Source: Bacteriovoracaceae bacterium
GTDB taxonomy: Bacteria; Bdellovibrionota; UBA1018
Direction: 5' to 3'
Assembly: GCA_947447665.1 (NCBI GenBank)
Contig: CANFJX010000002.1
Location: 145,659-209,658 of the forward strand
Length of the DNA stretch: 64,000 bases
Each line of letters begins with the position of its first letter. The stretch's first letter is position 1. Both the position numbers and the translations under genes were made by a program. This document shows positions 1 to 8,110 of the stretch, in pieces. The notes under the pieces were generated by a model, which had not been told where the DNA came from, made no database searches, and saw only the letters and a list, made by a program, of their open reading frames with translations.

Positions 1-1
1 A

Positions 2-568
2 ACCCTTCCTAGCGAGGATCGAGTCAATCTTTCACGTGAAAGAGCTGAAAATAATATCGCATTCTTGATGGGTGGACGAGTGGCTGAGGAACTGGTCTTG
101 AAGCAAAAGACCACAGGTGCCGGCAATGACATTGAGCGCGCAACCGACTTGGCTCGTCGTATGGTTTGTGAATGGGGAATGAGTGACGTGCTCGGCCCAA
201 TTACTTTCGGGAAAAAGGAAGAAGCTATTTTCCTCGGGCGAGAAATTGCGCAACATCGAGATTACTCTGAGCAGACTGCTCAGACCATTGATCGGGAAGT
301 TCGCGATATCGTTGAGCGGAACTATCGAATTGCTCGCGATATTCTTTCCTCAAAAATACATATCCTTCACGAACTGGCCAAGGCGCTTCTTGAGCACGAA
401 ACCCTGGATGGGGTAGACGTCGAGAGAATTGTCAATGGACTGAAAGTGGAGCGAGCCCCAGTCTCTGATTCTAATCAGAACCCAACGGCTACTGCTCCTG
501 TAAGCGGTCGCACTGATACTGGAACAGGAACAGGAGGAGGACCTACGCCCGCTCCTATGCCAGCTTAG
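2..568 (+). CDS. ftsH: ATP-dependent zinc metalloprotease FtsH, C-terminal part
   Basis: Membrane-anchored AAA+ protease that degrades misfolded membrane proteins and regulators; only the end of its M41 peptidase domain is in the window. The frame is open from base 2 and reads [12 protein letters not shown], then [11 protein letters not shown], a conserved M41 stretch, followed by [17 protein letters not shown] and WGMSD, which are diagnostic of FtsH. The HExxH zinc site and the AAA domain lie upstream, outside the window. The C-terminal tail is rich in Thr, Gly and Pro ([10 protein letters not shown]), low-complexity as in many FtsH tails. The TTG at 65 lies inside the domain and is not the start. 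cdaA follows 40 bases later on the same strand; folP, often found between these genes in related bacteria, is absent. Confidence 0.95.
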   Translation, partial: TLPSEDRVNLSRERAENNIAFLMGGRVAEELVLKQKTTGAGNDIERATDLARRMVCEWGMSDVLGPITFGKKEEAIFLGREIAQHRDYSEQTAQTIDREVRDIVERNYRIARDILSSKIHILHELAKALLEHETLDGVDVERIVNGLKVERAPVSDSNQNPTATAPVSGRTDTGTGTGGGPTPAPMPA

Positions 569-608
569 AGCATAGGGCTTAAAATCAGGGCCAAGGTCAT
601 GAAACCGA

Positions 609-1433
609 GTGGGAGACCTTTTAGCTAACCTTCAATCCAGTTTGCGGTTGATTGACCTACTGGATGTGGGGATCGTGGCTCTCATTGTGTATCGCGTTCT
701 TCTTTTGATTAAGGGCACGCGAGCCATGCAGATGCTGACGGGTCTAGGCATTCTGGGCATTGGTTTCTACCTTTCTTCGATGTTTGAGCTGTTTACTACT
801 CATTCTATTTTCTCTCACTTTTTTGATAATTTATTCCTGATCGTCATTGTCCTCTTTCAGGATGATCTGCGTCGGGCCCTGACTCATGTCGGGAAAAACC
901 CATTTTTCGCTGGTGCCTCTGCTGAGGAGGAGCGCGAAATGGTCGATGATATCGCACGGGCGGCAGTCCGACTGGCGAAGGAGAAAATTGGGGCTCTCAT
1001 CGTCTTGGAGAGAGAGACCGGCCTGAAGAACTTTATTGATACGGGATCGCGTCTAGATTCGAGAGTGAAAGCTGAACTCATCTACTCCATCTTCGTTCCC
1101 GTTTCTCCCATTCATGATGGGGCTGTTATTATTACCGGTGGAAAAATTGCTGCCGCTGGATGTTTTTTACCCCTTTCAAAAGATCCCAATATTGACAAAC
1201 GTTATGGAACTCGCCATCGAGCGGCACTCGGGTTAACCGAAGACTCAGATGCTATTGTCGTATTAGTTTCAGAGGAAGCAGGAGAAGCTCATCTGGTGAA
1301 GAATGGCAAGATTACAACCAATTTAAATGAGCAGGAGCTGCGTGATAGTTTGTCGGCCCTTTTAGATATTTCTCGCGGACAGGTGAATCTTTCGAGGCGA
1401 ATGAAGGGTTGGATGAGAAGGGCGAGTCGATGA
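609..1433 (+). CDS. cdaA: Diadenylate cyclase CdaA (c-di-AMP synthase)
   Basis: Converts two ATP to cyclic di-AMP at the inner face of the membrane. The 274-residue protein has hydrophobic helices in residues 18-82 and a DisA_N (DAC) domain from about 110 to 250. The catalytic DGA motif is at 170-172 (PIHDGAVII) and the RHR motif at 202-204 (GTRHRAALG). A GTG start is chosen because the frame is closed by a TGA at 600-602; an AAGG lies about 12 bases upstream. The gene overlaps the next one, a YbbR-domain protein, in an ATGA junction, and glmM follows. This cdaA-cdaR-glmM order is the known c-di-AMP module in which CdaR and GlmM modulate the cyclase. Length is normal for the family. Confidence 0.95.
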   Translation: MGDLLANLQSSLRLIDLLDVGIVALIVYRVLLLIKGTRAMQMLTGLGILGIGFYLSSMFELFTTHSIFSHFFDNLFLIVIVLFQDDLRRALTHVGKNPFFAGASAEEEREMVDDIARAAVRLAKEKIGALIVLERETGLKNFIDTGSRLDSRVKAELIYSIFVPVSPIHDGAVIITGGKIAAAGCFLPLSKDPNIDKRYGTRHRAALGLTEDSDAIVVLVSEEAGEAHLVKNGKITTNLNEQELRDSLSALLDISRGQVNLSRRMKGWMRRASR

Positions 1434-2359
1434 ACAGGAACGGACCAGGATTGCAAGGATTTCTCCAAGGTTTGACCGATCACCTCGGTACTAAAGTGGT
1501 CTCAGTAGTGATCGCTGTGGTCCTTTGGGGGGTCGTGCTTGGGTCTCGAAATGTCGAAGTGACCAAAGAAGTGCCCATCGAGATCATGACCTCGGCTGAT
1601 GTGGTGACGTCGAACGATATTCCTGACCGCGTGCTTTTTCGTCTTTCCGGCCCAAAGGCTTTTCTTCGAACCATTTTGGACCGTCGTGAGGATCCCATCC
1701 GAATTAACTTAAATGGCGTGAAGCCCTCGCTTCTCACTTATCGATTTTTCTCAGACAGTATTCGGGTGCCTATCGGAGTGAAGGTGCTCTCCGTGAATCC
1801 GGCAGCAGTTCAAGTTAAATTGGAATATTTGAAGAGGAAAGATGTGCCGGTGCGAGTCGAGGTTAGAGGAGCCCCTCCCGAGGGCTTGCGGTTCGCGGGA
1901 GTTCAGCTGAAGCCCGATGTGGTTCGAATTAAGGGGCCTGAGAGCCGAGTGGACGCAGTCACTGAGATTGCCACTAAGCCTATTGATCTTTCTGAATTGA
2001 AACGGAGTACTGAGAAGGAAGTCCCTCTGGATTTACTCAAATTAGGGGTCCAGTTGGATGGTCCGCCTCCGCGCGCTGTGATTCAGTTGGATCCGATTTC
2101 AGCTAATTTTAGAATTAAGGATGTGGACATTCGCGTTCTGTCTTCCTATAAAGCTCGAGTAGGTGAAAAAAGTGTTACTGTCATGATCAGAGCGGCTCCC
2201 CGTGATTTGGCGTCTCTCGATAAAAATAAGGTCCTCGCTTCCGTCGATTTAAGAGAGCGGAATAAAGGGCGATACTTTGAGTCGGTCCATGTCACTCTTC
2301 CAGCGAGTATAGGATTAGTGAAGGTGATCCCTGATCGTGTGATGGTAACTCTCTATTGA
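1430..2359 (+). CDS. cdaR: YbbR-domain protein, CdaA regulator CdaR
   Basis: Predicted membrane-anchored regulator of CdaA with an extracytoplasmic region of YbbR repeats. One transmembrane helix is visible near the N terminus (SVVIAVVLWGVVLG, about residues 22-36). About three repeats follow with the typical pattern of beta strands, VPV(R/E)V and a P-x-x-V-x-(I/V) end, for example KPDVVRIKGPESRVDAV and IPDRVMVTLY at the C terminus. ATG 1430 is preferred over the in-frame TTG at 1409, because it forms an ATGA overlap with the cdaA stop and has GAGAAGGG upstream. The 309-residue length gives fewer repeats than in Firmicutes CdaR. Its TGA overlaps the glmM start by one base. Confidence 0.88.
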   Translation: MNRNGPGLQGFLQGLTDHLGTKVVSVVIAVVLWGVVLGSRNVEVTKEVPIEIMTSADVVTSNDIPDRVLFRLSGPKAFLRTILDRREDPIRINLNGVKPSLLTYRFFSDSIRVPIGVKVLSVNPAAVQVKLEYLKRKDVPVRVEVRGAPPEGLRFAGVQLKPDVVRIKGPESRVDAVTEIATKPIDLSELKRSTEKEVPLDLLKLGVQLDGPPPRAVIQLDPISANFRIKDVDIRVLSSYKARVGEKSVTVMIRAAPRDLASLDKNKVLASVDLRERNKGRYFESVHVTLPASIGLVKVIPDRVMVTLY

Positions 2360-3792
2360 TGAAGCGAGGGCGACGGGTGAGGCAAAAACTATTTGGGACT
2401 GATGGGATTCGAGGACTAGCTAATCAATTTCCGATGACTGGGGAAATTGCCATGGCAGTGGGCAGGGCTGTTGCTCATGTTTTGTTTTCTAATCCAAAAA
2501 CTGTGGTGAAGAGCTCGATTCCAGTGGGGCTGAAGCCTTTAGAGTCCTCGAAACCGCTTCGTCGCGCCAAGATCGTTATCGGCAAAGACACCCGACTCTC
2601 CGGTTATATGATTGAACAAGCCTTGGCCTCTGGGGTTTGCTCGATGGGTGCTGATGTCATTTTTATTGGTCCTTTGCCCACTCCCGGAGTGGCTTTCGTG
2701 ACTCAGAGCATGCGGGCAGATGCAGGGATTATGATCTCTGCCTCCCACAACCCATTTGCAGACAATGGAATTAAGATTTTTACGGCTGATGGTTACAAAC
2801 TACCCGATGAATTAGAAGCGGAAATTGAGCGTTTGGTCCTTGCAGCCGACCAAAACACGATTCGGCCGACGGGTGATTTGGTCGGTAAGGCCTACCGAAT
2901 TGATGATGCTCATGGGAGATATCTGGTCTTTCTCAAGAGCTTATTTCCAAAGGATTTGGATCTCCTTGGAATGAGAATTGTTTTAGATTGCGCCCACGGT
3001 GCTGCCTACAAAGTGGGTCCTCTCGTATTTGAAGAGTTGGGCGCAGAGGTGATCAAGCAAGGTGTGAGCCCCGATGGATTGAATATCAATGAGCAATGTG
3101 GAGCCCTTCACCCCGAAGCGGTGGCTGGAGCTACGGTGAAGTTTAGAGCCGATGTTGGCATCTCTCTTGATGGAGATGGAGATCGCTGTATTCTTTGCGA
3201 TGAGAACGGTGAAATCGTTGATGGTGACCAGATTATGGGCCTCTGCGCTCTTCAGATGTCGCAAGAGGGCTCCCTTAAAGGAAAAACCGTGGTGGCCACA
3301 CCGATGTCTAATCTTGGTCTTGAATTGACCCTCAGGCAGCACGGGATCTCCATGGTTCGAGCCCAGGTGGGCGACCGATATGTGGTGGATACGATGCGAA
3401 AAAATGGATTTAACCTCGGCGGAGAGCAATCAGGGCATATCGTTTTCTTGGATCAATCGACGACGGGCGACGGAATTGTGGCCGCTCTCAAAGTTCTTGA
3501 GGCCATGCGTAGGACTGGAAAGCCGCTTTCAGAGCTGAAAAAGGCGATTCATCTTTTTCCTCAGGCCCGTGAAGATGTTCGAGTTGCCAGGCGGGAGCCG
3601 TTTGAAAATGTCCCGGCCATTGCTCATGAGATTGCCAGTGGCCAGGCTGTGTTGGGCCAGACGGGAAGAATCTTTGTGAGGTACTCAGGTACCGAAGCTC
3701 TAGCCCGAGTACTAGTTGAGGGCGAAAATATGAGTCAGATTCAGGATATTGCTCGTAAGATTGCTGCTAGCATTCGGGAAAATCTCGCATGA
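2359..3792 (+). CDS. glmM: Phosphoglucosamine mutase GlmM
   Basis: Interconverts glucosamine-6-phosphate and glucosamine-1-phosphate, a cytoplasmic step towards UDP-GlcNAc for peptidoglycan and LPS. Hallmarks of the alpha-D-phosphohexomutase superfamily are present: LFGTDGIRG at the N terminus, the phosphoserine loop ISASHNP with Ser129, the metal loop DGDGDRC, the sugar-binding GEQSGH, and a phosphate-binding RYSGTEALARV near the C terminus. The last replaces the usual RPSGTEP-type motif. An insertion of roughly 15-20 residues (about 48-68) separates the first helix from KIVIGKDTR, compared with E. coli GlmM. ATG 2359 overlaps the cdaR stop; a TTG three bases earlier is also possible. It is co-transcribed with cdaA and cdaR by all appearances. 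Confidence 0.95.
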   Translation: MKRGRRVRQKLFGTDGIRGLANQFPMTGEIAMAVGRAVAHVLFSNPKTVVKSSIPVGLKPLESSKPLRRAKIVIGKDTRLSGYMIEQALASGVCSMGADVIFIGPLPTPGVAFVTQSMRADAGIMISASHNPFADNGIKIFTADGYKLPDELEAEIERLVLAADQNTIRPTGDLVGKAYRIDDAHGRYLVFLKSLFPKDLDLLGMRIVLDCAHGAAYKVGPLVFEELGAEVIKQGVSPDGLNINEQCGALHPEAVAGATVKFRADVGISLDGDGDRCILCDENGEIVDGDQIMGLCALQMSQEGSLKGKTVVATPMSNLGLELTLRQHGISMVRAQVGDRYVVDTMRKNGFNLGGEQSGHIVFLDQSTTGDGIVAALKVLEAMRRTGKPLSELKKAIHLFPQAREDVRVARREPFENVPAIAHEIASGQAVLGQTGRIFVRYSGTEALARVLVEGENMSQIQDIARKIAASIRENLA

Positions 3793-4547
3793 TAACACGA
3801 CTCGGCGTAAATATTGATCATGTGGCCACGCTTCGTCAGCTGAGGGGTACGCCTTATCCTTCGATCATCGAGGCTGCTCGACTGGCTGAAGCGGGCGGAG
3901 CGGAACAAATCACGGTTCATCTCCGGGAGGACCGCAGACATATTCAAGATCAAGACGTTCGAGACTTGAAGAAGAATCTTCGAGTTGCACTGAATCTCGA
4001 GATGGCCGTGACTCCAGAGATGGTGCGGTTTGCCTCGCGACTTCGGCCTGACTGGATTTGCCTCGTGCCTGAGAAGCGGCGTGAACTCACCACCGAGGGT
4101 GGGTTGGATCTTGCGAGAAATAAAAAGGCGACGAGTGCTGCGATTAAAGCACTGAAGAAAAAAGCGATCAAAGTCAGTTGTTTCATTGAACCCTCCATCG
4201 AGGCCGTTGAGCTCAGTCATGAACTCGGAGCTGACGCCGTTGAGCTTCATACCGGGCAATATTGCCTTGCCGCCCAGGGTGCAATGGGAGCTCGGTCCGG
4301 TTCGCGCAGGAAAAGTGAACTCCTGCGAATTCAGAGGGCAGGACTCAGAGCAAGTGAGTTGGGATTAAATGTCCACGCCGGACATGGGTTTGACTACGAA
4401 AATATTCAAGAAGTCGTGGTCCTTAAGGATTCTCAAGGCCTGTCTTTGATTAAGGAATATAATATCGGACACTCAATCGTGTGTCGTGCTGTAATTGTGG
4501 GATTGGAAAAAGCGGTCGCTGAGATGCGGGCGCTGATTCAGGGTTGA
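3789..4547 (+). CDS. pdxJ: Pyridoxine 5'-phosphate synthase PdxJ
   Basis: Condenses 3-amino-2-oxopropyl phosphate with 1-deoxyxylulose-5-phosphate to pyridoxine 5'-phosphate in the DXP-dependent vitamin B6 pathway. The 252-residue TIM barrel shows the family pattern LGVNIDHVATLRQLRG, an early GGAEQITVHLREDRRHI, LNLEMAVTPEM, CLVPEKR, GADAVELHTGQY and VHAGHGFDYEN, ending with YNIGHSIVCRAVIVGLE. The start ATG overlaps the glmM stop (ATGA), so it is the last gene of the cdaA-cdaR-glmM-pdxJ operon. The acpS gene that often follows pdxJ in proteobacteria is not present; the next genes are on the other strand. A perfect 14-base palindrome lies at 4551-4564, just after the stop. Confidence 0.96.
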   Translation: MITRLGVNIDHVATLRQLRGTPYPSIIEAARLAEAGGAEQITVHLREDRRHIQDQDVRDLKKNLRVALNLEMAVTPEMVRFASRLRPDWICLVPEKRRELTTEGGLDLARNKKATSAAIKALKKKAIKVSCFIEPSIEAVELSHELGADAVELHTGQYCLAAQGAMGARSGSRRKSELLRIQRAGLRASELGLNVHAGHGFDYENIQEVVVLKDSQGLSLIKEYNIGHSIVCRAVIVGLEKAVAEMRALIQG

Positions 4548-4557
4548 TTCGAGTTGA

Positions 4558-5061
4558 TCAACTCAATAGAATTTGAATATCTCGCAAACTCTGAGCTTTT
4601 GATTCATTCTCGCCCGAGCTGTGAACCAAAGCTACCCGAAAAATCCGTCCCGATTTGAGGACCTGCGCCTCAAACTTAGGCCAGGATGAGAGCCACTCCG
4701 TAATGACGATGAGATCTCGGTCCCAGAAGTAGGAGGGGATGCCCGCATCGTCGATTTCGAGTTCAGATCTGAGGCGATAAAAGTCCATATGAACGATTGA
4801 GCCCTTGGGGGAGTCGTATTCATGGGCAATGGCGAAAGTCGGACTTCCTTCGGGGGGCTGATCAAGCCCTAGCCCTGAGAGAAGAGCACGCGCGAAGGTG
4901 GTTTTACCAACACCCATGGGGCCTTCAAGTAGGACTCGGTCCTTTGGTCTGAGTTCGCGAGCGAGATCCAAAGCGATTTGGACCATTCGATCTTCAGAGC
5001 AATGGGATTCGGCTTTCCAAGGGGATGCTAAGTTCTGCTGATTTAAGGTCTTTGAATGCAT
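4558..5061 (-). CDS. tsaE: tRNA t6A biosynthesis ATPase TsaE
   Basis: P-loop ATPase that works with TsaB and TsaD to make threonylcarbamoyladenosine at position 37 of ANN-decoding tRNAs. The Walker A motif GPMGVGKTT is at residues 47-55, and SPTFAIAHEY, HMDFYRLR and ITEWLSSWP are the other TsaE signature blocks. The length of 167 residues is close to normal. ATG 5061 is chosen over TTG 5067 as the canonical start. The first 68 bases overlap the end of nnrD on the same strand, so the two are translationally linked, as in E. coli where nnr and tsaE are adjacent. It converges on pdxJ with only 10 bases between the stop codons. Confidence 0.93.
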   Translation of the reverse strand: MHSKTLNQQNLASPWKAESHCSEDRMVQIALDLARELRPKDRVLLEGPMGVGKTTFARALLSGLGLDQPPEGSPTFAIAHEYDSPKGSIVHMDFYRLRSELEIDDAGIPSYFWDRDLIVITEWLSSWPKFEAQVLKSGRIFRVALVHSSGENESKAQSLRDIQILLS

Positions 5062-6589
5062 TTCCAATATTCTCAGTAATATCCGGGGCAGTCATACTTC
5101 GATGACCGTAAGTTCGTGCTGCAAAATCGCCGGCTAGGCTGTGGAGATAGACACTCAGCAAAGTGGCTTGAAACGGCTCCATTTTTTGTCCCAATAGTCC
5201 GCCGATCATTCCTGCTAAAACATCACCGCTGCCAGCGGTAGCCATTCCGTCATTCGGGTAATGATTCAAGTACAGTTGATCCTCAGGCGAGCAAATCAAA
5301 GTTGCAGCGCCCTTCAGGAGCACGGTCGAGTGGGTCATCGAGACGGCCCGCCGAATGGCTTGGATCGGGTTCTCCAACACAGTCTCTTTGTCCGTATCTA
5401 AAAGCCGTGCCATCTCACCGGGATGGGGCGTAAGAACGGTCGGTGCTCTCCTGTTGATTAGGTGAGAGTGGAGCTTATGATCCCCAATTAAATTCAAGGC
5501 GTCCGCATCAATAATGATCGGTCCTGGATAGGTGGCTAGAAGCTCTTCGAGCAGGTGCTTTCCCTCAGGTCGCAGACCGAGCCCAGGACCAATGACCACG
5601 CTTGAGTAGAGCGGAAGGGTTTCTTTATAGCCCTCATACTCTTCTCCCTCAAGATGGAGCGGGACCGCCATCGTTTCATTCGGGATTTTGTTGAGAAGGG
5701 TTTCGAAACAATCCCGCCAGGTGGCGACGGTAACGAGGCCCGTTCCCATTTTTTGGCAGGCCCGCGCAGCCATTGCAATCGCCCCAATCCTTCCTGGACT
5801 GCCACCAATCAGAAGGGTATGCCCAAAAGAGTTTTTATGGCCGTACCGATCACGCTCCTTAAGGAGAGCGCTCATGGGGTTTTTCATGAGCAGAAATTTG
5901 TCGCCCTCTTTTCTAAATCGAGGAGGAAGGGAGATATCCACGTTGAGGAGGTCTCCTCGTCGGGCTGCTCCGGGAGGAAGAAAATGACCGAGCTTTGGAA
6001 ACCCAAAGGAGATGGTGAAGGTAGCTAGAATGGAGTTACCGAGAATGGCTCCCGTATCACCGCTGACACCTGTGGGAATATCCAGTGCAATCACTTCATG
6101 ACAGTTCAGCGAGTTAATCGTCTCTACGACGTCGTAAAACAAACCCTCGAGCGGAGATTTTAGACCAGTTCCCAAAATCCCATCTACAATCGTGAAGGGT
6201 CCAGGAGAGCTTTGAAAAAACTGTTGGAGATCCGAGATCGCCTCGAGATGAGTCAGTTTTGCCTTCATTTTACGAAGGATTTCAAAATTCTTGAGAGCGG
6301 CGCCTCGATAGCCAGCTTCCTCTTGGAAGTGAAAGACTCGGACCTTTCGCTCTAGGCAGAGAAGTCTACGAGCCACTACAAAAGCATCCCCTGCGTTGTT
6401 GCCTTTGCCTGCAAAAACCAGGATTTCGGTGTTTCGGCCAGCGTTGGGAAATTTTTCTAAAAGGATTTGGGCCCCAGCCCGCCCTGCATTCTCCATAAGA
6501 ATCGATGCCTCGATTCCATACTCATTTTCAGCGATTGAATCCAGTTGTCTCATTTCTGCGCTGGAGCAGATTCTCATCGGTGTCAACAT
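4994..6589 (-). CDS. nnrD: Bifunctional NAD(P)H-hydrate epimerase / ADP-dependent dehydratase Nnr
   Basis: Repairs NADHX and NADPHX in the cytoplasm. The N-terminal YjeF_N epimerase domain covers about residues 1-225, with VFAGKGNNAGDAF as the nucleotide loop; the usual GNNGGDG is altered to GNNAGDA. The C-terminal ribokinase-like dehydratase domain covers about 235-525, with LTPHPGEMARLL, VLLKGAATLI and MATAGSGDVLAGMIGG, the last holding the catalytic Asp. ATG 6589 is preferred (531 residues, close to E. coli Nnr); ATG 6577 is an alternative. The longer open frame to 6763 would run into the neighbouring gene and lacks family similarity. tsaE overlaps its 3' end. Confidence 0.93.
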   Translation of the reverse strand: MLTPMRICSSAEMRQLDSIAENEYGIEASILMENAGRAGAQILLEKFPNAGRNTEILVFAGKGNNAGDAFVVARRLLCLERKVRVFHFQEEAGYRGAALKNFEILRKMKAKLTHLEAISDLQQFFQSSPGPFTIVDGILGTGLKSPLEGLFYDVVETINSLNCHEVIALDIPTGVSGDTGAILGNSILATFTISFGFPKLGHFLPPGAARRGDLLNVDISLPPRFRKEGDKFLLMKNPMSALLKERDRYGHKNSFGHTLLIGGSPGRIGAIAMAARACQKMGTGLVTVATWRDCFETLLNKIPNETMAVPLHLEGEEYEGYKETLPLYSSVVIGPGLGLRPEGKHLLEELLATYPGPIIIDADALNLIGDHKLHSHLINRRAPTVLTPHPGEMARLLDTDKETVLENPIQAIRRAVSMTHSTVLLKGAATLICSPEDQLYLNHYPNDGMATAGSGDVLAGMIGGLLGQKMEPFQATLLSVYLHSLAGDFAARTYGHRSMTAPDITENIGNAFKDLKSAELSIPLESRIPLL

Positions 6590-6633
6590 AGCTCTAATTT
6601 GATCACAAGCCGGCCTATTTTGGCAATGCGGAA

Positions 6634-7377
6634 TTAAGCCTTGAGCGGAGTATTCAAAAGGGAAAGTTGGCTTTTTAAGTCCAATAGAATGGTTTTTTTT
6701 GAAACGATGGCCACGATTCCTCGGCACGACTGGATGGGTCCTACTCGGACCAGGTAGATCCACTCGTCAGAGCCCACTCCGAAAGCGGATCGAAGTACAT
6801 TTCTCGCGCTCGTTTGGACGGTCTGGGTCCCAGGGGGCGAGAGCTCGACGTAGCCGACTTGCTGAATGCCGGTCCAGACCTCAGGTGTGATGCTTGAATT
6901 CCAGTTCAGTCCAGTCCAGAGATCCTTTTTGTTTCCAGGGTTGAGGGTTGCCGAGCTTTTGAGTGTTGGCTGACTCTGGGTTTGGGATGGAGCCAGGGAC
7001 AAGAAAAGAGCACTCGTGGCCCCTTTTTCTAAGAGCGCGAGCAGGGCTTGGGCCATTGGGTCGTGGCTGTGCGTCAGAGTCGAACGATCCCAAATGGTCA
7101 GTGGAGAGGGCGTTGAGGCTCCTCTCCTTACTTTGGGCTGAATCTGGGTGTGCAGTTCAATAGGAGCGGTTGAACGGGTAGACAAGGCGTCTGGACGGGG
7201 AGTTGACGCTGGCTTGTGACTCTGCTTTTCTTTTTGGGTGGGTTTTTGAAGGCCAAGTTTTTTGCGGTCGAGCAAGCGAGTGATGCTGGGAATGCTGATA
7301 TCTCCCTCGGTTTTGCCGTCGATCGTGAAGTGTGCTGTTCCGCCGTCTTCTGTGGGTTTCCCGCTTTTGACAGACAT
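6634..7377 (-). CDS. Hypothetical protein, Pro/Ser/Thr-rich N-terminal half
   Basis: The family is not recognised. The 247-residue protein has no signal peptide or membrane segment. Residues 1-95 are polar and look disordered (KPTQKEKQSHKPAST), whereas residues 95-247 look folded, with a helix (MAQALLALLEKGATSALFL) and a beta-rich end (DEWIYLVRVGPIQSCRG then IVAIVSKKTILLDL). That end faintly resembles a small ligand-binding or GAF-like fold, but this is only an impression. The start ATG has GAGGAAAGGA upstream at a good distance. It lies 44 bases upstream of nnrD on the same strand and is divergent from the Rrf2-type regulator, with which it shares a 214-base control region. Confidence 0.75.
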   Translation of the reverse strand: MSVKSGKPTEDGGTAHFTIDGKTEGDISIPSITRLLDRKKLGLQKPTQKEKQSHKPASTPRPDALSTRSTAPIELHTQIQPKVRRGASTPSPLTIWDRSTLTHSHDPMAQALLALLEKGATSALFLSLAPSQTQSQPTLKSSATLNPGNKKDLWTGLNWNSSITPEVWTGIQQVGYVELSPPGTQTVQTSARNVLRSAFGVGSDEWIYLVRVGPIQSCRGIVAIVSKKTILLDLKSQLSLLNTPLKA

Positions 7378-7591
7378 CTCTGATCCTTTCCTCGATACAA
7401 GGTGAGAAGCGCTTTGGGCGAAATGCTCAAAAAGCCTTTGTGATCTTGCATAGATAAGTTTAGTGTTTGGCTGGAGTCTTTGTCAAAGCGATACCGAAAA
7501 TCACCGAAAGCGGGGGTTTTAGTAGTTGACGCGTACGATATGACATGGTAGCAATAATGAGATTTCTTGAGAGGAAAAGGGAGAAAAACAA

Positions 7592-8110
7592 ATGCGCTTA
7601 ACTTCAAAGGGACGCTACGCGGTCCGAGCAATTTTAGATTTAACATTTAACTCCAACGGTCGTCCGGTTCGACTTCAGGAGATTTCAGAGCGACAAAAAA
7701 TTTCTCTTCATTATCTTGAGCAACTCTTTCGGCGTCTTCGAAAAGGGTCTGTTGTGAAAAGTGTTCGTGGCCCAGGCGGTGGATACGTTCTTTCTAAGGG
7801 AATGGATGAAATTTCGGTTAAAGATGTCCTGGTCAGCGTGGGTGAAAACATCAATCCAGCTCGGGATTTGATCGGCTCTGCTGATATCAAGAGCGATACG
7901 GTCGAATTCGTTTTGACTAAAACTTATTTTGAAAATCTTGGCTTGATCATGCAAGAGTACCTGAGCACCACGTCTGTGGGTGACTTGATTCGTAAAGCTC
8001 GGGGCACACAAGAGCTGCCCAAAACAGCGGGAAGTTTGCTGGATTTAGGCAACTTCCCAATCCTGGAAGCTGAGTCATTGGATGTCAACAAAGGCCGCGA
8101 TTTATCTTGA
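7592..8110 (+). CDS. Rrf2/IscR-family transcriptional regulator lacking Fe-S cysteines
   Basis: Winged-helix DNA-binding protein of the Rrf2 family. The N terminus MRLTSKGRYAVRAILDL and the wing VRGPGGGYVLSK (about residues 58-69) are classic. In IscR a loop after about residue 90 carries three cysteines for a 2Fe-2S cluster; here the matching segment (NINPARDLIGSADIKSD) has none, and the whole 172-residue protein contains no cysteine. It therefore cannot bind a cluster in the IscR way. A strong AGGAAAAGGGAG precedes the start. The 3' end overlaps the cysteine desulfurase gene by 29 bases, so it probably heads the desulfurase-mnmA-mtaB operon and may regulate it through its own promoter. A TTGACG at 7526 could be a -35 element. 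Confidence 0.9.
   Translation: MRLTSKGRYAVRAILDLTFNSNGRPVRLQEISERQKISLHYLEQLFRRLRKGSVVKSVRGPGGGYVLSKGMDEISVKDVLVSVGENINPARDLIGSADIKSDTVEFVLTKTYFENLGLIMQEYLSTTSVGDLIRKARGTQELPKTAGSLLDLGNFPILEAESLDVNKGRDLS

Noticed and set aside
64..568. Separate short gene starting at TTG 65
   Set aside because: It lies within the FtsH peptidase domain and the frame is open to the window edge.
2983..3429. 148-residue minus-strand frame
   Set aside because: Wholly antisense to glmM; a shadow frame.
4551..4564. Perfect palindrome GAGTTGATCAACTC between pdxJ and tsaE as a terminator
   Set aside because: No loop and no T-run; it overlaps the tsaE stop codon, so it is kept only as a note.
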